From assembly GCA_900543155.1 (NCBI GenBank), contig UQQN01000012.1:1-36384 (forward strand): a DNA stretch of 36,384 nucleotides, given 5' to 3'. This DNA is from an uncultured Prevotella sp. (GTDB lineage: Bacteria > Bacteroidota > Bacteroidia > Bacteroidales > Bacteroidaceae). The first letter of the stretch is position 1; every line of letters starts with the position of its first letter. A program made the translations under genes and the position numbers. Under the pieces are notes generated by a model that had not been told where the DNA came from, ran no database searches, and saw nothing but the letters and a program-made list of their open reading frames with translations. Shown piece by piece: positions 25,047 through 34,043 of the stretch.

Positions 25047-26396
25047 ATGACAGTAAAGAAAGAATATCTCATCTATAAATTGTCTGACAACATGAAGAGC
25101 AGTGTGAGAATCGATGCTGATCTCTTTCGTAAGTTGGACGTGAAACGCGGATTGCGCAACGAGGATGGTACGGGTGTGCTCGTGGGACTTACCAACATTG
25201 GTAATGTTGTGGGCTATGAACGTACTGCCGAAGGACTTAGTCCGATTGAGGGTAAACTCTATTTTAGAGGATACGAAGTTTCTGACCTTGTACACTCTGT
25301 GCTCAGCGAACAACGTTTTGGTTTTGAAGAGGTGGCTTATCTCTTACTTTCAGGACGTCTGCCCGATGCCGAAGAGCTTGAGGAATTTAGGTGTTTGTTG
25401 GTAGATAACATGCCACTTATGTCGAAAACCATGCTCAATATTGTGGAGCTTGAAGGCAACGACATTATGAACATTCTTGCACGTAGTGTGCTCGAACTTT
25501 ACACCTACGATGCAAATCCCGACGACATCTCGCGCGACAACCTTATGCGCCAAAGCATTGAACTTATTTCTAAGTTTCCCACGATTATTGCCTACGCTTA
25601 TAACATGTTGCGACATAAGGCATTGGGACGTTCGCTCCACATTCGCCATCCCCGAGAAGGTTTCTCATTGGCTGAAAATTTTCTATACATGCTCTTGGGT
25701 ACACACTACACGCCACTCGATGCACGCACACTCGACTTATTGCTGATTCTGCAAGCCGAACATGGTGGTGGTAATAACTCTACCTTTACGGTGAGAGTCA
25801 CCTCTTCAACATGTACAGACACTTACTCGTCGATTGCTGCAGGCATTGGTTCACTTAAAGGCCCCAAACATGGTGGTGCAAACATTCGCGTACACCACAT
25901 GATTGAGCACCTTAAACAACAAATTCGCCATTGGGACGACGAAGAAGAAATAAGCCACTACTTGCACAAAATGGTAAAGAAGGAGGCATACGATGGCACC
26001 GGCCTTATTTATGGCATCGGCCACGCCGTTTACACGCTCTCTGATCCGCGTGCTGTATTGCTCAAAGACATGGCGCGTCAGTTGGCTGAAGAAAAAGGTC
26101 GTATGGAAGAGTTTGAGTTTATGGAGCGTATAGAACGTTTGGCTGTTGAGGCTGTTTACGACATTAAAGGCACAGGCAAAAAACTTTGTGCGAATGTAGA
26201 CTTTTATTCGGGCTTTGTGTACGACCTTATAGGACTTCCTATTGAAATTTACACCCCATTGTTCGCTATGGCGCGTATTGTGGGTTGGTGTGCCCACCGC
26301 AACGAAGAGTTGGGTTTCAGTGGTCGTCGCATCATCCGTCCTGCTTACCGCTGTGTAGCAGAAATACGACAATATGCGCCACTCGAAGAACGCTGA
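25047..26396 (+). CDS. gltA: Citrate synthase, Bacteroidetes-type
   Basis: Citrate synthase condenses oxaloacetate and acetyl-CoA into citrate, feeding aconitase. The catalytic regions are recognisable: the His in EHGGGNNSTFTVR, the second His in YGIGHAVYTLSDPR, and the Asp of NVDFYSGFVYDLIGLP, followed by the CoA-site RIVGWCAHRNEE. An N-terminal segment of about 45 residues precedes the LRGYEVSDLV-like element, here written as FRGYEVSDLV. The spelling differs from E. coli GltA and fits the divergent Bacteroidetes citrate/2-methylcitrate synthase group, so 2-methylcitrate synthase activity cannot be excluded. It begins 30 bases after icd and closes the triad, ahead of a double terminator. Neighbours strongly support citrate synthesis. 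Confidence 0.93.
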   Translation: MTVKKEYLIYKLSDNMKSSVRIDADLFRKLDVKRGLRNEDGTGVLVGLTNIGNVVGYERTAEGLSPIEGKLYFRGYEVSDLVHSVLSEQRFGFEEVAYLLLSGRLPDAEELEEFRCLLVDNMPLMSKTMLNIVELEGNDIMNILARSVLELYTYDANPDDISRDNLMRQSIELISKFPTIIAYAYNMLRHKALGRSLHIRHPREGFSLAENFLYMLLGTHYTPLDARTLDLLLILQAEHGGGNNSTFTVRVTSSTCTDTYSSIAAGIGSLKGPKHGGANIRVHHMIEHLKQQIRHWDDEEEISHYLHKMVKKEAYDGTGLIYGIGHAVYTLSDPRAVLLKDMARQLAEEKGRMEEFEFMERIERLAVEAVYDIKGTGKKLCANVDFYSGFVYDLIGLPIEIYTPLFAMARIVGWCAHRNEELGFSGRRIIRPAYRCVAEIRQYAPLEER

Positions 26397-26423
26397 TTCT
26401 AACAAAATTACTTTACCAATGAC

Positions 26424-26450
26424 AAGACATATTTTATTATGTCTTTTATG
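26424..26450 (+). terminator. gltA terminator 1
   Basis: AAGACAT (26424-26430) pairs with ATGTCTT (26439-26445), followed by a short T-run. It begins 28 bases after the gltA stop. Confidence 0.55.
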
Positions 26451-26460
26451 AACCAACCCT

Positions 26461-26492
26461 GGGAGTTTGTAGTAAATTGCAAACTCCCTTTT
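26461..26492 (+). terminator. gltA terminator 2
   Basis: GGGAGTTTG (26461-26469) pairs perfectly with CAAACTCCC (26480-26488) and is followed by TTTTC. It is a strong intrinsic terminator that insulates the polysaccharide operon from gltA. Confidence 0.8.
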
Positions 26493-26583
26493 CTCTTAAT
26501 AAAGGTTGCATAATGCAAAAATAAGATATATAAACAACACCTGAATGCAAGACATAAAACTCCTTTATCATAACGAAGACATT

Positions 26584-26609
26584 CCGATATCATACCGATA
26601 TCATTCCGA
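26584..26609. repeat. Tandem 11-bp repeat with CCGATATCAT core
   Basis: CCGATATCATA (26584-26594) is followed by CCGATATCATT (26595-26605) and a partial third CCGA (26606-26609). Each unit contains the palindrome GATATC. It lies about 170 bases upstream of the polysaccharide operon promoter and could be a regulator-binding array. Confidence 0.45.
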
Positions 26610-26775
26610 AGCCTTATAATGACTCAATACCTTGTTGTTTTAGAAAATTGGGAGTTCCTCTATTTTTGAAGTTTTAACACCAAAAACGCACGCCATAATC
26701 AGTATGACTTTTCACTGAACCGACGCTCTTTTCTATTTTGACATACTGAACTCTAACGGAATGAAAAAAACTTTG

Positions 26776-26783
26776 TACCTTTG
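26776..26783 (+). promoter_or_regulatory. Polysaccharide operon promoter -7 box
   Basis: TACCTTTG followed by C matches the Bacteroidetes consensus. A TTTTG at 26736-26740 is too far away to be a standard -33 element. The leader to the first ATG is about 115 bases. Confidence 0.5.
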
Positions 26784-26905
26784 CAACAATTTTGGGGCGA
26801 TTTTTCCGTTTATTATCAAGCGGAAGAGTAAGAAAACATTTTGTAACCTCTTATCTGAATGTGCCCACAGTTAAATAAAAACTTTGAAAAGTAACGCATA
26901 ACTAC

Positions 26906-29443
26906 ATGATAATCAAAAAAGCATTTTTCGCACTAATGCTGTCACTTTGCTTTACACAAGTGATGGTTGCACAGTCTGGTATGACCGATAATCAGGTCAT
27001 GCAGTTTATGGTTCGTGAAAACGAGCGTGGTACTTCACGTTCTGAAATCTTTACCAAACTCATAGAACGCGGTGTAAAAATCGACCAAATTAGACGTATC
27101 CGCGATAAGGTTGAAAAGCAAAAGAGCGGTAGTGTGCCTGGTGCAAGAAACATCAGTGGTTATGACGAAAAACAACAAAGTCGTTTACGTCAAAACAATG
27201 GTGATAAGCGCGAAGAAATAAAAGGTAACAACCAACGCTCTGCACAGAAAGAGAGAGTTGACGAAAGCCTTATGTCGCCACAACAACTGAAACGTTACCA
27301 ACGTGAACGTAAGAGTGAGTACTTGGATGAAATGGATGAAATTCTTCCAGACTCGTTAGATCAACTGAAAATTGAAGACGACGAGTATGGCTTTGAATCA
27401 AACAAACAGAAAAAAGGAAAGCAAGTATTCGGTCGCAACATTTTTAACAATCGTAAGTTGAGTTTTGAACCCAACATGAATATTGCCACACCACAGGACT
27501 ATCGTTTAGGTCCTGGTGATGCGGTATACATTGACGTATGGGGGGCTTCGCAAGGACAATACCAGTGTACGGTATCGCCCGAGGGGGTTATAAACATTGA
27601 GAATTATGGTCCTGTGAATGTAGACGGACTCACTGTAAATCAAGCCAACCAACGTTTAAAATCTACCTTAGGAAAGCGCTACGCAGGTTCGAACATACGC
27701 CTCACTGTGGGACAAACCAAAACGATTACAGTCAATGTAATGGGCGAAGTGAAGGTGCCTGGTACATATACACTTTCGGCATTTGCCACTGTATTTAACG
27801 CGCTTTATATGGCTGGCGGTACAAATGATATCGGTACGCTGCGTAACATTAAGATTTATCGCAACGGACATTTGGTTTCTACCTGCGACATCTATGACTA
27901 TATTCTTAACGGAAATATGAGGGGCAATGTGCGTTTGACTTCTGGAGACGTGATTATTGTAGAGCCCTACGAGTGCTTGGTAAACATCACGGGTAAAGTG
28001 AAGCGCCCAATGTACTACGAAATGAAGCAAAAAGAAAGTGTAGGAACCCTTATTAAATATGCAGGTGGTTTTGCTGGCGACGCTTATCAGTCGAACATAC
28101 ACCTTGTGCGCAAGGCTGGGGGCGAAATGTCGGTTTTCTCTATTGACGACTTTGAACGTAATTCTTTCCAATTGGCTGATGGCGACTCTGTGGCTGTGGA
28201 TAGCACCTTGCAACGTTACCGCAACATGGTAGAGGTTAAGGGGGCTGTGATGCGTCCTGGCAAATACCAAATGGATGGTAGCATTACTACTGTACGCGAA
28301 CTTATTGAGGCTGCAGGCGGACTCGCGGAAGATGCTTTCGTAAATCGTGGTTTCATTCACCGCATGAAGGATGACCGTACACTTGAAACAGTGGAGATTG
28401 ACATCAAAGGCATCGTAAACCATACCATAGCAGACATCGCACTAAAAAATGAGGATGTTTTCTATATTCCTTCTAAAAAGATTATGCAGGAGGAGGAGAT
28501 TCTCACCATCAGCGGTGAAGTTAACTATCCTGGTACTTACGACTTTGCCGACAACACGAGCCTTGAAACATTTATTTTGCAAGCTGGCGGATTGAAGGAC
28601 GCTGCTTCATTGGTTAAGGTGGACGTTTCGCGCCGAATGAGAAACAACAAGGCGACGCATTCTTCGTCACAAGTAGCACAATCTTTCAGCTTCGCTTTGA
28701 AGGATGGTTTTATTGTAGACGGCACACCAGGCTTCATTCTTGAACCTTTCGATGAGGTTTTTGTGCGCCGCTCACCAGGTTACGTAGAACAGCAGCACGT
28801 AATGGTTGAAGGCGAGATATCTTTTGCGGGTACATACGTGTTGAGCAATAAGGGTATGCGCCTGAGCGACTTGGTTAAAAATGCGGGTGGACTTACAAAA
28901 GAAGCATATTCCTTGGGTGCCCACTTGGAACGTACCCTCACTGCAGCCGAAAAAGTAAAACAACAAACCATGTTGAAATTGGCTGTAAGTGGTGACTCTA
29001 TTGATATGCGCAAACTCGACTTTGGCGAAACTCAAATGGTGGGTATCAACCTTGAACAAGCATTGGCACACCCTGGTTCTAACCAATGGGACATTGTGTT
29101 GCGAGATGGTGATAAATTGATTATTCCGCAATACAACAATACGGTTTCTATTAACGGACAAGTTATGTATCCCAACTCTGTGGCTTATCGCGAAGGAGCA
29201 CGTTTGTCTTACTATATCGACCAAGCAGGTGGATACGGACAACGCGCAAAATCAAACCGTGTGTTTGCTGTTAACATGAACGGTACGGTGACACGTGTAC
29301 GTTCGTCGAAGGACATCACACCTGGATGTACCATACTTGTACCTGCTAAGGCTAAGAGAAATAAAATGTCGTTTGGCGAAATTCTTTCTCTCGGTACAAT
29401 GACTGCCACATTGGGTACTGTAATTGCTACAATACTAAAGTAA
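26906..29443 (+). CDS. Wza-like polysaccharide export protein with six SLBB repeats
   Basis: This is the outer-envelope exporter of a surface polysaccharide. A signal peptide (residues 1-22, ending MVAQ) directs export. It has no lipobox, unlike lipoprotein Wza. Residues 25-165 are charged and helical. A Poly_export domain follows at about 195-270 (RLGPGDAVYIDVWG). Six SLBB repeats can be seen, starting near residues 272, 357, 440, 531, 630 and 745, each with a G-V--P--Y pattern followed by an AGG turn. The last 24 residues are hydrophobic and end LGTVIATILK, which may anchor the protein or line a pore. At 845 residues it is longer than E. coli Wza, as in other Bacteroidetes SLBB proteins. 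It is the first gene of the operon, with wzz 49 bases after it. Confidence 0.92.
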   Translation: MIIKKAFFALMLSLCFTQVMVAQSGMTDNQVMQFMVRENERGTSRSEIFTKLIERGVKIDQIRRIRDKVEKQKSGSVPGARNISGYDEKQQSRLRQNNGDKREEIKGNNQRSAQKERVDESLMSPQQLKRYQRERKSEYLDEMDEILPDSLDQLKIEDDEYGFESNKQKKGKQVFGRNIFNNRKLSFEPNMNIATPQDYRLGPGDAVYIDVWGASQGQYQCTVSPEGVINIENYGPVNVDGLTVNQANQRLKSTLGKRYAGSNIRLTVGQTKTITVNVMGEVKVPGTYTLSAFATVFNALYMAGGTNDIGTLRNIKIYRNGHLVSTCDIYDYILNGNMRGNVRLTSGDVIIVEPYECLVNITGKVKRPMYYEMKQKESVGTLIKYAGGFAGDAYQSNIHLVRKAGGEMSVFSIDDFERNSFQLADGDSVAVDSTLQRYRNMVEVKGAVMRPGKYQMDGSITTVRELIEAAGGLAEDAFVNRGFIHRMKDDRTLETVEIDIKGIVNHTIADIALKNEDVFYIPSKKIMQEEEILTISGEVNYPGTYDFADNTSLETFILQAGGLKDAASLVKVDVSRRMRNNKATHSSSQVAQSFSFALKDGFIVDGTPGFILEPFDEVFVRRSPGYVEQQHVMVEGEISFAGTYVLSNKGMRLSDLVKNAGGLTKEAYSLGAHLERTLTAAEKVKQQTMLKLAVSGDSIDMRKLDFGETQMVGINLEQALAHPGSNQWDIVLRDGDKLIIPQYNNTVSINGQVMYPNSVAYREGARLSYYIDQAGGYGQRAKSNRVFAVNMNGTVTRVRSSKDITPGCTILVPAKAKRNKMSFGEILSLGTMTATLGTVIATILK

Positions 29444-29492
29444 CCCTATACTCACCAAACCTAATAAAATTCAATAAACCGAACATAAACAC

Positions 29493-30608
29493 ATGGATAC
29501 TATAAGTTTTGGTTCAATCATACGATCTATTAAAAAGGCTAAATGGTTGTTCGTAATTAATGCATTCATTGCCATTGCTATAGGTGTAACTGTGGCTTTG
29601 AGTATTCCTAAGACCTACGAATCATCTTCAAGTCTTGCAGCAGAGTCAAAGACGGATAATCCATTAGGTGGAAGCATGGGATCATTGGCTTCGTTGGCAG
29701 GTGTAAATCTCTCAAAATCGAACGATGCTATTGTACCCGAACTCTACCCAAGCGTGGTGGTTACAAATGATTTCTTGGTAAGTTTGCTTAGCACAAAAGT
29801 CCGAGCAAAAGGTATGACCAAGGACGTTACTTATCTTGACTATTTAGAAAACTACACAACCGACCCGTGGTGGACAAAGATTTCGGGAAAAATAAAAGAT
29901 TTCTTTAGTTCTGATAAAGACAAGGATACTAAAACAGATGTTAAAAACATCAATCCCGAAGAACTAACAAAATCACAAGATGCTTTGATTTCTTCAATGA
30001 AGGGTGACATCTTGTGTACATTGGATGGATCTGAAGATGGTGTTATCAACATTAAGGTATATACACAAGATCCTTATGTTTCGAAAAAAATGGTTGAAAC
30101 CGTAACAGCACGTTTGCAGACCTTTATCACGGAGTATCGTACAAATAAGGTACGTGTAGACTTAGCCTATTATCAGCGTTTAAAGAAAGAGGCTTACGAC
30201 AAATATATCAAGGCACAAAGGAAGTATGCTGACTATAGCGACAGCCACATGGACCTTAGCTTAAAGTCGTACCAACTCGAAAGCGATGCCTTAGAGAATG
30301 ACCTACAGTTAATGTACAACAACTATTCTCAGGCTTGCCAACAGGTAACATTGGCTGAAGCTAAGGTACAAGAGCGTACACCTGTGTTTACCGTACTTGA
30401 ACGTCCTGTTGTGGCACCTTACGCAGATTCGCCTAAAAAGAAAATGATTGTTATGGGTTATCTTTTTGTATTTATGGCTGGTACACTATGCTTTGTCATA
30501 TTACGCGATTATGTCTTTAAGCCAAAGAAAAAAGAATACTCAGAAAATGCTGACGATATCGTTGACACTGAAAATATTGTCAATGAACCAGTTACAACAG
30601 AAGAATAA
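29493..30608 (+). CDS. Wzz-type polysaccharide chain-length determinant
   Basis: This inner-membrane co-polymerase sets chain length for a Wzy-made polymer. A first membrane helix lies at about residues 19-38 (LFVINAFIAIAIGVTVAL), followed by a periplasmic region and a second helix at about 312-332 (MIVMGYLFVFMAGTLCFVI). Charged helical stretches between them include the coiled-coil-like SYQLESDALENDLQL. The proline-rich segment RPVVAPYADSPKKK before the second helix is typical of Wzz. The protein has no fused tyrosine kinase domain, and no separate kinase or phosphatase gene is next to it. It lies between the SLBB exporter and the polymerase, with 19 bases to the next gene. Confidence 0.88.
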   Translation: MDTISFGSIIRSIKKAKWLFVINAFIAIAIGVTVALSIPKTYESSSSLAAESKTDNPLGGSMGSLASLAGVNLSKSNDAIVPELYPSVVVTNDFLVSLLSTKVRAKGMTKDVTYLDYLENYTTDPWWTKISGKIKDFFSSDKDKDTKTDVKNINPEELTKSQDALISSMKGDILCTLDGSEDGVINIKVYTQDPYVSKKMVETVTARLQTFITEYRTNKVRVDLAYYQRLKKEAYDKYIKAQRKYADYSDSHMDLSLKSYQLESDALENDLQLMYNNYSQACQQVTLAEAKVQERTPVFTVLERPVVAPYADSPKKKMIVMGYLFVFMAGTLCFVILRDYVFKPKKKEYSENADDIVDTENIVNEPVTTEE

Positions 30609-30627
30609 ATATTAGTTTAAAAAGAAA

Positions 30628-31836
30628 ATGCTATTTGACCATACTAATGTGAGCAAACGTGTGATGTGGGGCGGAAATGTTCTGCTCTTCATCTTTTTGC
30701 TCGTACTTATGGTAGACCCATCAAACAAGGTCTTGCATTTAAAAGGTATAGTATTTATGACCTTTGTGGCATATAATGCGGTATTTTTGAAGCCCGATTT
30801 CACATTTCTACCCTCTTTACTTATGCCTTTCATTGCGGTAGTATGTGGGTTGTTATCTTCTCAGATATTGGGTGTACCTATTGATGCCGACTTTGCCATT
30901 GCCACATGCAAGGCTTTCTCTACATTAATTCTTCTATTATGGGTGCGCTATTATAACATTCTACGTGTGGCAAAGTATAGTGCGCTTATTTTTGCTTTTG
31001 TTGGTATAAGCCTCTTTATCGCTGCCGCCTCAAACAAACTAATTCGAGCAGGTTTATGGGCATTTCAAGAGCAGCATGAGCACTGTTTTGACTTAGCAAC
31101 TCGCAGTTTTTTGGGGGTTGAATTATTTGGTATCAGTTTTAACTCAACGATAAGCACCACATTACCCTTATTTGCTGCCACATACGCCTTCTTAACTGTA
31201 AAGAAACACAAATTTTGGAACTTTCTCGAAATGTGTTTGGTAACAACTCTTTTTATTGTCAGTTGTTCGCGCTCTACAATGATACTTCCGTTTGTAATTC
31301 TTTCATTTGCATTCTATTTGCGTTTTAAGGACTCTAAGTATGTAAAAATGATGATGTATCCAGCCATAGCTTTTATAGCCGTGGCATTGGTCGTGTTAAT
31401 ATTCAAACTTGCTGGCGAGAAAAGTGAGACCTCGAATCTTATCAAATATGCACACCTTTACTCTTACGGAAAACTTTTGCAGTCAAATCCTGAATACTTT
31501 ATTTTTGGACAGGGGGCTGGTTCTTATTTCTTCTCCATGGGATTCCGTGCAATGGTGCCACAAACAGAATGGAGCTATCTTGAAATACTACGCATGTGTG
31601 GTGTATTCTGTGTAGGAATTTTCTTCTTATTATTTTACCCTCTAATGCGATTCAGCCTTTTTCTTAAGGAAAAAAAATCGATAGGAATAATTCTGTCGTA
31701 TTTTATCTTCTTAATAGTGGCAGGTACCAATCCCATGCTAATCAATTCATCGGGTATGTGTGTGATGATGATTATTTATAGCTACATGTGTAAATTTTAT
31801 AAGACTGATAATACAACACACATTCGCACTACATAA
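30628..31836 (+). CDS. O-antigen/polysaccharide polymerase, Wzy-like
   Basis: This is a multi-pass membrane protein of 402 residues with about ten hydrophobic segments. The large periplasmic portion carries an Arg and acidic-rich stretch, then FGQGAGSYFFSMG (from about residue 293) and EWSYLEILRMCGV. This resembles the O-antigen ligase/polymerase (Wzy_C-like) motif of a Gly-rich loop followed by an E-x-x-x-L-E element. SCSRSTMILPF in the middle matches the family's S-R-S/G-x-x region. Such proteins join lipid-linked repeat units in the periplasm. Sequence conservation is low in this group, so polymerase versus ligase is not certain, but position between Wzz and Wzx favours Wzy. It ends nine bases before the flippase gene. 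Confidence 0.8.
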   Translation: MLFDHTNVSKRVMWGGNVLLFIFLLVLMVDPSNKVLHLKGIVFMTFVAYNAVFLKPDFTFLPSLLMPFIAVVCGLLSSQILGVPIDADFAIATCKAFSTLILLLWVRYYNILRVAKYSALIFAFVGISLFIAAASNKLIRAGLWAFQEQHEHCFDLATRSFLGVELFGISFNSTISTTLPLFAATYAFLTVKKHKFWNFLEMCLVTTLFIVSCSRSTMILPFVILSFAFYLRFKDSKYVKMMMYPAIAFIAVALVVLIFKLAGEKSETSNLIKYAHLYSYGKLLQSNPEYFIFGQGAGSYFFSMGFRAMVPQTEWSYLEILRMCGVFCVGIFFLLFYPLMRFSLFLKEKKSIGIILSYFIFLIVAGTNPMLINSSGMCVMMIIYSYMCKFYKTDNTTHIRTT

Positions 31837-31844
31837 AATTAACT

Positions 31845-33200
31845 ATGAATATAAGTTTTTTGTCGCGTCTGCTACATAGTAATAGTAGCAGAACGGGGTT
31901 GATAAAGAAAAATATATTGGCATCCTTTTTTGTAAAAGGATGGCTCATTGTTGTGCAGTTGTTGATGGTTCCATTAACACTGCATTGTTTGGGCGTTTAT
32001 GAAAATGGTATTTGGCTTACTATCAGCTCTATGCTAGTGTGGATTGATAATTTAGATATTGGTCTTGGTAACGGACTACGCAATAAATTAGCCGAGAATC
32101 TTGCAAAAAACGATGTAGAAGGAGCAAGACGTGCTGTATCGTCCACATTCTTTATGCTTATTCTATTTATCGTACCTGTAGTTCTATTGATAAATATATG
32201 GATATGGAATGCTGATACTTATGCGTTTTTCAATGTCGATAGCAATATTGTAAACAACTTAGACCCAATTTTATCTGTTGCAGCCATATTTGTATGTAGC
32301 ACATTCATATTTAAATTTATTGGAAACTTTTATATGGGCTTGCAAATGCCTGCCGTCAATAATCTTTTAGGTGCATTAGGACAGACGCTGGCATTAGTAG
32401 GAACATTCGCTATTTATCTAAGCGGATGCCACTCTTTGTTTTACATTTCTGTTGCTAACACCTTAGCGCCACTGTTGGTATATGTGATAAGCTATCCCAT
32501 AACTTTTGGAAGGCGTTATTCGCACTTACGTCCTTCATTCAAACTCGTTGATAAAAAAAGCATTATGGATCTTTTCAACATGGGATTGAAATTCTTTGTG
32601 CTTCAAATAGCAGCTGTGGTGCTTTTCATGACTACTAACATACTCATTTCGCGCTACTATAGCCCTAAAATGGTTACGCCCTATCAAATAGCTTACCGCT
32701 ATTTCAGTGTTGTGCAACTGCTTTTCTTTATCATTTGCGTACCTTATTGGTCGGCAACAACTGATGCATACAACAAAAAAGACTTTGCATGGATAAAAAA
32801 CGCAGGCAAAACACTCGACCGCATCATTATGGGCATTATGTCCATCGCGATATTTATGATTATCGTTTCTAAACCTGTTTATAAAATATGGATAGGTGAT
32901 GCAAATTTAGTCCCATTCGACCTAAATATAATGGTGGCTATATATGTAATGATTCTTACTTTAAGCATGCGCTATTCATACATACTTAATGGTTTTGGCA
33001 CACTGCGTCTACAACTGATTATGACGGTTTCTGCAGCTATATGCTATATACCTTTAGCCATGATTTTTTGCAAGAATAGTAACGACATTCGCTATTTGCT
33101 TGCTGTTATGTGTGCAGTGAACGTGCCAGGCTTGATAGTTAATGCTATTCAATATTTTAAAATAATAAAGGGTAAAGCTCAAGGCATTTGGCTTAAATAA
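31845..33200 (+). CDS. Lipid-linked oligosaccharide flippase, Wzx-like
   Basis: This is a 451-residue membrane protein of the MATE/polysaccharide-synthesis superfamily. Hydrophobic segments suggest 12 or so membrane helices. The N-terminal helices carry the usual pattern GVYENGIWLTISSMLVWIDNLDIGLGNG, abbreviated here as YENGIW then IGLGNGLRNKLAE, found in Wzx proteins. The inferred role is to flip undecaprenyl-linked repeat units from cytosol to periplasm for the polymerase encoded immediately upstream. It is followed at 13 bases by the first glycosyltransferase. Substrate specificity cannot be read from sequence. Confidence 0.86.
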   Translation: MNISFLSRLLHSNSSRTGLIKKNILASFFVKGWLIVVQLLMVPLTLHCLGVYENGIWLTISSMLVWIDNLDIGLGNGLRNKLAENLAKNDVEGARRAVSSTFFMLILFIVPVVLLINIWIWNADTYAFFNVDSNIVNNLDPILSVAAIFVCSTFIFKFIGNFYMGLQMPAVNNLLGALGQTLALVGTFAIYLSGCHSLFYISVANTLAPLLVYVISYPITFGRRYSHLRPSFKLVDKKSIMDLFNMGLKFFVLQIAAVVLFMTTNILISRYYSPKMVTPYQIAYRYFSVVQLLFFIICVPYWSATTDAYNKKDFAWIKNAGKTLDRIIMGIMSIAIFMIIVSKPVYKIWIGDANLVPFDLNIMVAIYVMILTLSMRYSYILNGFGTLRLQLIMTVSAAICYIPLAMIFCKNSNDIRYLLAVMCAVNVPGLIVNAIQYFKIIKGKAQGIWLK

Positions 33201-33213
33201 TAATAAAGAATTT

Positions 33214-34038
33214 ATGCAACAACATTCGCAGTCAATATATGTAGTGATTGTGCTATACAAAATAAATTTGTTTGATGCCGAATCTTACAAGACATTGATA
33301 GCACCGAATAACATTACGCACTTCCTTGTATACGACAACTCACCACAAAAAGGCTATACTGACGAAAAAAGTTTGCCCACAGGAGTTACATATATAAACG
33401 ATATGAATAATGGCGGATTGGCAAAGGCATATAATGCAGGAGCTCACATAGCCCAAGAAAAAGGTTATGAACGAGTCTTGCTACTTGACCAAGATACCAT
33501 TTTTGCATCAAATGCCTGGGAATGCTATCTACAAAATGCTTCATATAATGGGCTAACAGCCCCTCTGATTAGAACAAATAAAGGAGATAATTTCTCTCCT
33601 GTTTGCATAGGTGGTTGGTTTGCAAAAGCCGCACAAGGCATAAAACCCTATGAATATTCACTCTTTAAATATGCGGTTGTTAACAGTGGATGCTGCATAC
33701 CTACAAAGCTATTTATAGAAGCAGGTGGATATGCCGAAGGTGTAATATTAGATTTTGCCGATTTTCAATTTCAATTAAGGCTAAGACGTCTTGCACCTAA
33801 ATTCCGTATAATCAACACTACGGCTATACAAGATTTCTCTAACGATTGCACAGATGTAGCAAAAGTTAAAAACAGATTTGTATTGTACTTAAAAAGCGCT
33901 GTATGCTATAAATCCGATTCTAAACTCATGCAGTTTAAACATCATTGTGAAGTATTTAAGCATACAGTATCACTTTCTGTACGTACACGCAGTTTATTCT
34001 TCATAAATAAATTTTTTACGCAATACCTTATAAAGTAA
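33214..34038 (+). CDS. GT2 family glycosyltransferase, rhamnosyltransferase-like
   Basis: This cytosolic-facing enzyme of 274 residues builds the polysaccharide repeat. It has the GT-A fold signals: a beta start YVVIVLYK, the nucleotide-site DNSPQKG at residues 41-47, NNGGLAKAYNAG (65-76) and the metal-binding DQDT at 92-95. These are characteristic of the WbbL/RfbF-like rhamnosyltransferase group within GT2, but the donor sugar is not certain. A membrane helix is not evident. It is fifth of six genes and ends five bases before the next one. No dTDP-rhamnose genes are in the window. Confidence 0.85.
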   Translation: MQQHSQSIYVVIVLYKINLFDAESYKTLIAPNNITHFLVYDNSPQKGYTDEKSLPTGVTYINDMNNGGLAKAYNAGAHIAQEKGYERVLLLDQDTIFASNAWECYLQNASYNGLTAPLIRTNKGDNFSPVCIGGWFAKAAQGIKPYEYSLFKYAVVNSGCCIPTKLFIEAGGYAEGVILDFADFQFQLRLRRLAPKFRIINTTAIQDFSNDCTDVAKVKNRFVLYLKSAVCYKSDSKLMQFKHHCEVFKHTVSLSVRTRSLFFINKFFTQYLIK

Positions 34039-34043
34039 AAAGA

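Larger units (their letters stand above)
26397..26905. other. Intergenic region between gltA and the polysaccharide operon
   Basis: The interval contains two gltA terminator hairpins, a tandem repeat of CCGATATCATA at 26584-26609, the operon promoter at 26776-26783, and a small hairpin TTCCG (26804-26808) / CGGAA (26821-26825) in the leader. I see no coding feature and no UpxY-type antiterminator gene, which precedes many Bacteroides capsule loci. Confidence 0.55.

Noticed and set aside
25851..26456. A 201-codon open frame antisense to gltA
   Set aside because: It overlaps the catalytic part of citrate synthase and shows no domain; it also crosses the gltA terminator.
27668..28423. A 251-codon open frame antisense to the SLBB export gene
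   Set aside because: It is opposite strongly conserved SLBB repeats and has no recognisable motif or promoter of its own.
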